A DNA stretch of 64,000 nt, taken from assembly GCF_000478825.2 (NCBI RefSeq), contig NZ_CP007542.1, positions 186,001 through 250,000 of the forward strand. Direction: 5' to 3'. Positions 59,556 through 64,000 of the stretch are shown in pieces. Below the pieces are notes generated by a model. It had not been told where the DNA came from. It was given only the letters and a program-made list of their open reading frames with translations, and did no database searches. The position numbers and the translations under genes were made by a program. The DNA is from Synechocystis sp. PCC 6714. Lineage in GTDB: Bacteria > Cyanobacteriota > Cyanobacteriia > Cyanobacteriales > Microcystaceae. The stretch's first letter is position 1. Each line of letters starts with the position of its first letter.

Positions 59556-60770
59556 ATGAATCCCTCCAATGCCCAACTTACTGCTCGTCATTACCGGGCT
59601 GGTGATCCCATTTTCAGTGAAGGAGATCAGGGTAATTTTGCCTATATCGTCGAAGAAGGGCAGGTGGAAATTTGGACAGAACTCCATGGCGATCGCCGGG
59701 TGCTGAATGTATTGCCACCGGGTAGTTTATTTGGGGAATTGGCACTGGTGGATGCCAAACCCCGTTCTGCTTCAGCTTCCGCCCTAACGGATTGCATTCT
59801 TTCTCTGGTCACCCCAGATCAAGTTAACCAACGCATCGACACGGCCGACCCCATTTTACGCCTGCTATTGTTGGTGGTGATAGGACATTTTCGTTCTGAA
59901 AGCAATAATTTTCGTGGTACCAGTGAGCCGACTTTAGCCTTGGATGCAGCCCTGACTAAAGCTAAACTTTCCCTCAAAGAACGCATCACTGATGCAGTGG
60001 ATATGATCCGTTTAGAAGGGGAAATGAAAGAGGCGATCGCCAAGGAACAATTCCATCTGGTATACCAGCCCATTGTTTTCATGGATGACCTACGCATCGA
60101 AGGGTTTGAAGCTCTAATCCGTTGGCAAAGTCCTAAACGGGGCTTCGTACGCCCTGATCGTTTTATCCAGGTGGCGGAGGCAACAGACTTAATTATTCCC
60201 ATTGGTCAATGGGTAATTGAACAAGGATTGAAAGATTTAAAAACTTTACAGACAAAATTTAACCCGGATCTGTTGATGAGTTTCAATATTGTTGGTCGGC
60301 AAACCAACAGTGAAGATTTTATTCCCTGGCTACTAGAAAAGGTAGACCACTATGGGCTAACCCCCGATAAGGTAAAGCTAGAGATCATCGAACGCACCCT
60401 TTTTAGCGGCGAAAGCTCTGCTCCCTGGATTGAAAATTGCCGTTCCCAAGGTTTTGCGTTAGTGTTGGACGATTTTGGTACAGGTTATTCCAGCTTACAA
60501 TACCTGAATGAGTACAAAATTGATCGGGTAAAAATTGATAAATCCTTTGTGGATGGCTTGGGCACCAATCAAAACAGTGAAAGTATTTGCTCTGCCATTT
60601 TGCAACTCTCCCACGCCTTGGGCATGACAGTAGTAGCCGAAGGCATTGAAACCCAAGCACAACTAGAGATTTTGCAATCCCTTGGTTGCGACTACGGCCA
60701 GGGTTATTTATTTTCTCGACCCCTACCTTTTGGTCAAGTAATGGCCCTGGCTCAAGATACTTTCCGTTAG
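59556..60770 (+). CDS. Cyclic-nucleotide-binding plus EAL-domain protein
   Basis: A 404-residue cytoplasmic protein. The cNMP-binding domain covers about 5-115, with the PGSLFGELALVDAKPRSASA phosphate cassette. The EAL domain covers about 160-400 and keeps catalytic residues: EALIRW, the Asn of SFNIVGRQ, EIIERTL, DDFGTGYSS, KIDKSF and AEGIET. It is therefore a likely c-di-GMP phosphodiesterase controlled by cAMP or cGMP. ATG 59556 starts right before the cNMP domain. Confidence 0.9.
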   Translation: MNPSNAQLTARHYRAGDPIFSEGDQGNFAYIVEEGQVEIWTELHGDRRVLNVLPPGSLFGELALVDAKPRSASASALTDCILSLVTPDQVNQRIDTADPILRLLLLVVIGHFRSESNNFRGTSEPTLALDAALTKAKLSLKERITDAVDMIRLEGEMKEAIAKEQFHLVYQPIVFMDDLRIEGFEALIRWQSPKRGFVRPDRFIQVAEATDLIIPIGQWVIEQGLKDLKTLQTKFNPDLLMSFNIVGRQTNSEDFIPWLLEKVDHYGLTPDKVKLEIIERTLFSGESSAPWIENCRSQGFALVLDDFGTGYSSLQYLNEYKIDRVKIDKSFVDGLGTNQNSESICSAILQLSHALGMTVVAEGIETQAQLEILQSLGCDYGQGYLFSRPLPFGQVMALAQDTFR

Positions 60771-60939
60771 AGAGAAATTTTTAACCCTGACAAAAAAGTC
60801 CGTTACTCCATTCCCACAATGATGGTAGAGGGATAGCAGGAGTTTAATAAAGTTGGGCTGGGAAAAGCTTAAGTTAAAAACTTGTTCAATATTGATAGAG
60901 CTCAGTCTCTGACTGTTATAGGGAAAATCTCAAAAAAAG

Positions 60940-60969
60940 TTCTCAAAAGTTTACAAAGTTTAATATAAT
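60940..60969 (+). promoter_or_regulatory. ndhD2 promoter with HLR1-like RpaB site
   Basis: TATAAT at 60964-60969 predicts a start near 60976. TTTACAAA at 60950-60957 matches the HLR1 half-site (G/T)TTACA(T/A)(T/A) fully, and TTCTCAAA ten bases upstream at 60940-60947 matches six of eight. The pair overlaps the -35 position, the place from which RpaB represses high-light genes in low light. Confidence 0.65.
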
Positions 60970-61004
60970 CGGAGGAAGATCACTAGGTATTTATTCTCAT
61001 CACC

Positions 61005-62684
61005 ATGTTGGAACACTTCCCCTGGCTGACAACGATCATTGCCCTGCCGTTAGTCGCCGCCCTCTTCATTCCGTTAATTCCCGACAAAGATGGCAAACAA
61101 GTCCGCTGGTATGCCCTAGGTGTAGGTCTAGCGGATTTTGTTTTGATGAGCTACGTTTTTTGGACTAACTACGACATCAGCAATAACGGTTTTCAGCTCC
61201 AGGAAAAATTTAGCTGGATTCCCCAATTTGGGCTCAGCTGGAGTGTTTCCGTGGATGGCATCTCCATGCCCCTAGTGTTATTGGCCGGATTGGTTACCAC
61301 CCTTTCAATTTTTGCCGCCTGGCAAGTGAACCATAAGCCCCGCCTGTTCTACTTTTTAATGCTGGTGCTCTATGCAGCCCAGATAGGCGTTTTTGTCGCC
61401 CAGGATATGCTCCTACTATTCATCATGTGGGAACTGGAATTGGTGCCAGTTTACCTTCTCGTTTGTATCTGGGGTGGCCAAAGACGGCAGTATGCAGCCA
61501 TGAAATTTTTGCTCTACACCGCTGCCGCTTCCATCTTCATTCTTGTTGCCGCCCTGGGCTTAGCCTTCTATGGTGATGTGACCACCTTTGACATTGCCGA
61601 ACTTGGTCTAAAAAATTATCCGATCGCCTTGGAAATCTTTTTATACGCCGGCCTACTGATTGCCTTTGGCGTTAAATTAGCCATTTTCCCCTTCCATACC
61701 TGGTTGCCCGATGCCCACGGAGAAGCCTCTGCCCCTGTCTCCATGATTCTGGCCGGAGTACTGCTAAAAATGGGTGGTTATGGCCTAATCCGTTTGAACC
61801 TTGGCCTATTGGAAGATGCCCACGTTTACTTTGCGCCCATCCTAGTCATCCTTGGGGTAGTTAACATCATCTACGGTGGTTTTTCCTCCTTTGCCCAGGA
61901 CAACATGAAGCGCCGCTTGGCCTACTCCTCCGTTTCCCACATGGGCTTTGTGCTACTGGGCATTGCTTCATTTACTGACTTGGGTATCAGTGGGGCCATG
62001 TTGCAGATGCTCTCCCACGGTTTAATTGCCGCCGTACTCTTTTTCCTTGCCGGTGTCACCTATGACCGGACCCACACCCTTTCCTTGGCCCAGATGGGGA
62101 ACATTGGCAAAGTAATGCCCACGGTTTTTGCCCTGTTCACCATGGGAGCTATGGCATCCCTAGCCCTCCCCGGCATGAGCGGTTTTGTCAGTGAATTAGC
62201 TGTATTCGTTGGGGTCAGCTCCAGTGATATTTACAGCACCCCCTTTAAAACGGTGACCGTGTTCCTCGCTGCGGTGGGTCTAGTGCTGACTCCTATTTAC
62301 CTACTATCGATGTTGCGCCAACTCTTCTACGGTAACAACATCCCCCCTTCTTGTAACCTAGAGCAGGATAGTCTCTCCCCCAATTCTGACCAAGAAGCTG
62401 TTTGCTTTGGCACCAATTGTGTACTGCCCGGCAATGCCATCTATGACGATGCCCGGCCCCGGGAAATTTTCATTGCGGCTTGCTTCCTGCTACCGATTAT
62501 CGGGGTGGGTCTTTATCCTAAAATAGCTACCCAAGTTTACGATGCGACCACAGTAGCCGTGAACAATCAAGTCCGCCAATCCTACGTACAGATTGCGGAA
62601 ACCAATCCCCGGGTCTATGCGGAAGCTTTAACTGCTCCCCACATTCCCACCACGGACTTTGCCACTGTCAAAGTTCAACCCTAG
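61005..62684 (+). CDS. ndhD2: NDH-1 subunit NdhD2
   Basis: The second NuoM-type antiporter subunit in the window, 559 residues. It keeps [11 protein letters not shown] and [25 protein letters not shown]. It differs from NdhD1 by an extra Cys-containing loop near residues 445-480 ([15 protein letters not shown], then CFGTNC) before the last helices. In Synechocystis, ndhD2 is a stress- and light-inducible paralogue used in a variant NDH-1L complex. Confidence 0.93.
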   Translation: MLEHFPWLTTIIALPLVAALFIPLIPDKDGKQVRWYALGVGLADFVLMSYVFWTNYDISNNGFQLQEKFSWIPQFGLSWSVSVDGISMPLVLLAGLVTTLSIFAAWQVNHKPRLFYFLMLVLYAAQIGVFVAQDMLLLFIMWELELVPVYLLVCIWGGQRRQYAAMKFLLYTAAASIFILVAALGLAFYGDVTTFDIAELGLKNYPIALEIFLYAGLLIAFGVKLAIFPFHTWLPDAHGEASAPVSMILAGVLLKMGGYGLIRLNLGLLEDAHVYFAPILVILGVVNIIYGGFSSFAQDNMKRRLAYSSVSHMGFVLLGIASFTDLGISGAMLQMLSHGLIAAVLFFLAGVTYDRTHTLSLAQMGNIGKVMPTVFALFTMGAMASLALPGMSGFVSELAVFVGVSSSDIYSTPFKTVTVFLAAVGLVLTPIYLLSMLRQLFYGNNIPPSCNLEQDSLSPNSDQEAVCFGTNCVLPGNAIYDDARPREIFIAACFLLPIIGVGLYPKIATQVYDATTVAVNNQVRQSYVQIAETNPRVYAEALTAPHIPTTDFATVKVQP

Positions 62685-62702
62685 TGGTCTAGTCTTTTGA
62701 GC

Positions 62703-62726
62703 AAACCTCCTGTCTATCAGAGGTTT
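62703..62726 (+). other. Hairpin after ndhD2
   Basis: AAACCTC (62703-62709) pairs with GAGGTTT (62720-62726), 18 bases after the ndhD2 stop, with no T-run. It also supplies the AGAGG that would have been the ribosome-binding region of the 85-residue gene before insertion of the following element. Confidence 0.4.
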
Positions 62727-62942
62727 ATGAACCCCTTCGTTTGCGGAAGGGAGGATGTCAAAAAGGGGAGCCTTAAGGACGAGCAGAGCGTTAAAATGGG
62801 GATAGCTAGGTACGGCACCATTGCATAGCCTTCCTAGAGCTGGCTTTTAAGGTGCGATGACAGCTCCCCGGCTTTCGCACCCTCTGCTCCCATCCTGACC
62901 CCAAGCCGTCCTAAAGGACGGGGCTTAAGCCCCGTTTTTACC
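62727..62942 (+). ncRNA. Insertion-like structured RNA element flanked by ATGAAC repeats
   Basis: A 216-base segment bounded by ATGAAC at 62727-62732 and again at 62943-62948. Predicted pairs: a 5' hairpin 62733-62738/62746-62751; P1 62781-62788/62882-62889 (8 of 8); P2 62791-62796/62845-62850 (6 of 6); P3 62807-62810/62833-62836 extended by 62804-62806/62839-62841 across a bulge; P4 62851-62857/62875-62881 (7 of 7). The P4 loop TCCCC (62865-62869) pairs with GGGGA (62798-62802) as a pseudoknot. P2, P4 and P1 abut. It resembles a HEARO/IscB- or IS605-type guide-RNA element without its protein. Class unproven. Confidence 0.6.
62919..62939 (+). terminator. Intrinsic terminator directly before a start codon
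   Basis: CGGGGCTTAAGCCCCG (62919-62934) is a perfect palindrome followed by TTTTT (62935-62939), three bases before the ATG at 62943. An alternative hairpin, CCGTCC (62906-62911) with GGACGG (62916-62921), overlaps its 5' arm and is mutually exclusive with it. Confidence 0.8.
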
Positions 62943-63200
62943 ATGAACGTAGAACTTCCTAATCCGCAGCAATTGACCCCAGAAGAAACCCAAGAGTTGG
63001 ACTACCTGCGTACTTTAATAGAACAGGCGGTGGCCAATGGTGTAGTTACCAAGGAAGAAGAATCCAACATCAAGTCCTGGGCGCTACATTGCAAGCCTCG
63101 TTATGAACTGCTTTCCCAGGAACTGGCCATGTACCGGGAATTGGTCACCAATAAAATCAATGCTGGTTTACTCAAGGGAGAGAGCTTTTCTGACCTCTAA
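62943..63200 (+). CDS. Small helical conserved protein
   Basis: An 85-residue protein, mainly helical and charged (TPEETQELDYLRTLIEQAV, then NIKSWALHCKPRYELL). No membrane segment. Its ATG lies three bases after an intrinsic terminator and has no ribosome-binding site of its own, probably because an element was inserted just upstream. Its stop overlaps that of the convergent kinase-like gene. Function unknown. Confidence 0.7.
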   Translation: MNVELPNPQQLTPEETQELDYLRTLIEQAVANGVVTKEEESNIKSWALHCKPRYELLSQELAMYRELVTNKINAGLLKGESFSDL

Positions 63201-64000
63201 ATAGGCAAGGGTGTGGAGGGCGAAAATTTTTCTCTACCATGGTTTGTACTTATTTGAGATGATATGGCGGGCCATTGTACCAAGTAGTAATAACCAGTGG
63301 TGTCGCTGCCCTGCAGAAAAATTTTTCCTTGATGACTTTTGATGAAATAAAAACTGAGGATTAGGGCTAAAATCCGTTGGCAATGGTGGCCCTGATTTTC
63401 CTGACTATGGCCCTGTAGTTTGAGGGCTAAGTGTTCCAAAGTTAATGGTACAATCACTTCTCCCTGATTTTCTTCTGGGTGTTCTTGCAGGGGCCCACCA
63501 TGGGATGTGCCCGGGATTAGTAGATCCTGTAGAGCTATCTGGGGATAGTCGGCCCAGACAGAGAAATGCAAGTATTCTCGGTCCGAAGAAGCCTGGATGC
63601 GTAATGTGCCATTGGTTATCCCCTCCCCCAATAAACTGAGGAGAAGATAGTATATTCCTTGCCTAACTTTGACCCTGTCCAGGGGCCAATATTTCAAGCC
63701 TGACTCTAAGGAAAGGTTAAAGTTCAATTGATTTTGGCTAAGTATGGTTGCCATTTTATCGCGCCAATATTCCCCCAATAATTCTAAATTGACATTGCTG
63801 ATCCTTAGACCCTGGCGATCGGGCCTGATTCGCTCCATTTCTAGGATTTCTTCGATAGCTTGACCGATCCTTTGTCCACTCTGGTGAATAATTTCTAGAT
63901 ATTGTTTTTGCTTCTCATTTAATTCCCCAAAAACTCCACTGTTGACCACACTGGCCATGCCAATTATTGACGTTAAATCCCGTTGAATACGGCTGAGGTG
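63197..64000 (-). CDS. Degenerate sensor histidine kinase, partial at window edge
   Basis: The frame is open through 64000, so the N-terminus lies outside. The visible part includes a dimerisation helix (RDLTSIIGMASVV, then LNEKQKQYLEIIHQSGQRI) and a C-terminal ATPase-like region (LDRVKVRQGIYYLLLSLL). The usual SHELRTP phospho-histidine box is replaced by IQRDLTSI and the N-box asparagine is not seen, so catalytic activity is doubtful. It could be a non-catalytic sensor or a pseudokinase. ATG 63958 is only an internal methionine. Confidence 0.72.
   Translation of the reverse strand, partial: HLSRIQRDLTSIIGMASVVNSGVFGELNEKQKQYLEIIHQSGQRIGQAIEEILEMERIRPDRQGLRISNVNLELLGEYWRDKMATILSQNQLNFNLSLESGLKYWPLDRVKVRQGIYYLLLSLLGEGITNGTLRIQASSDREYLHFSVWADYPQIALQDLLIPGTSHGGPLQEHPEENQGEVIVPLTLEHLALKLQGHSQENQGHHCQRILALILSFYFIKSHQGKIFLQGSDTTGYYYLVQWPAISSQISTNHGREKFSPSTPLPI

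Noticed and set aside
62727-62829. Short ORF MNPFVCGRED... starting at the left ATGAAC of the RNA element
   Set aside because: It reads through predicted RNA helices, and the ATG is explained as one arm of the flanking direct repeat. No protein-like features.

Overview
The window is chromosomal DNA from a unicellular cyanobacterium, very probably a Synechocystis strain. The evidence is the constant recurrence of the HIP1 octamer GCGATCGC, often extended to GGCGATCGCC, and a gene set I recognise from Synechocystis: isiA-isiB, psaC, pedR, ndhD1, ndhD2, arsB-arsH-arsC and rpaB. I recall many of these as near-identical in length to the PCC 6803 proteins, but I cannot confirm the strain. The chromosome is densely packed with mixed strands. 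I found no tRNA, rRNA or CRISPR array.

Layout. 0-4 kb: a cell-wall NlpC/P60 peptidase, an exported GUN4-domain protein, pyrB and a circularly permuted GTPase. 4.2-9 kb: the iron-stress cluster isiA, an unlisted 59-residue CxxC mini-protein, isiB, an alpha/beta hydrolase, a DUF2555 protein and coaBC. 9-16 kb (minus strand): proA, DUF3177, an HpnB-like glycosyltransferase, an IscA-like protein and a large secreted PPC-TPR-CHAT protein. 16-19 kb: an orphan ABC ATPase, a HAD phosphatase and three small exported proteins. 19-22.5 kb: ndhD1 divergent from psaC, then pedR. 24-28 kb: the arsenic operon with twin ArsR operators, rpaB, and a probable cytochrome b6f heme-assembly factor. 28-34 kb: a Uup-type ABC-F protein, a CRP-site-driven pilin-like protein and a PMT-type glycosyltransferase. 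34.3-37.4 kb: a decayed accessory patch with an orphan antitoxin-like ORF and TnpB and IS256 remnants around a secreted beta-propeller. 37.5-50 kb: housekeeping and transport genes including cobQ and a solitary ureC. 50-58 kb: a UvrD/PcrA helicase, a bifunctional nuclease, an epimerase, a sugar-ABC ATPase and a membrane protein. 58-64 kb: a META-domain protein, a 36-residue membrane mini-protein, a cNMP-EAL protein, ndhD2, a structured RNA element, a small protein and a degenerate histidine kinase running off the right edge.

How the genes work together. Much of the content serves photosynthetic electron flow and its stress control: IsiA and flavodoxin under iron limitation, the PSI FeS subunit PsaC, two NDH-1 NdhD subunits, the redox regulator PedR and the high-light regulator RpaB. 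An HLR1-like repeat lies in the ndhD2 promoter.

Most unusual items. (1) A 216-bp insertion-like element (62727-62942) just before a start codon. It is flanked by ATGAAC repeats and folds on paper into a three-way junction with a pseudoknot followed by a terminator. (2) A T9 tract that separates a complete signal peptide from the CHAT protein frame. (3) The CxxC mini-protein between isiA and isiB. (4) Four copies of an exactly 95-bp inverted-repeat element, all between convergent genes.
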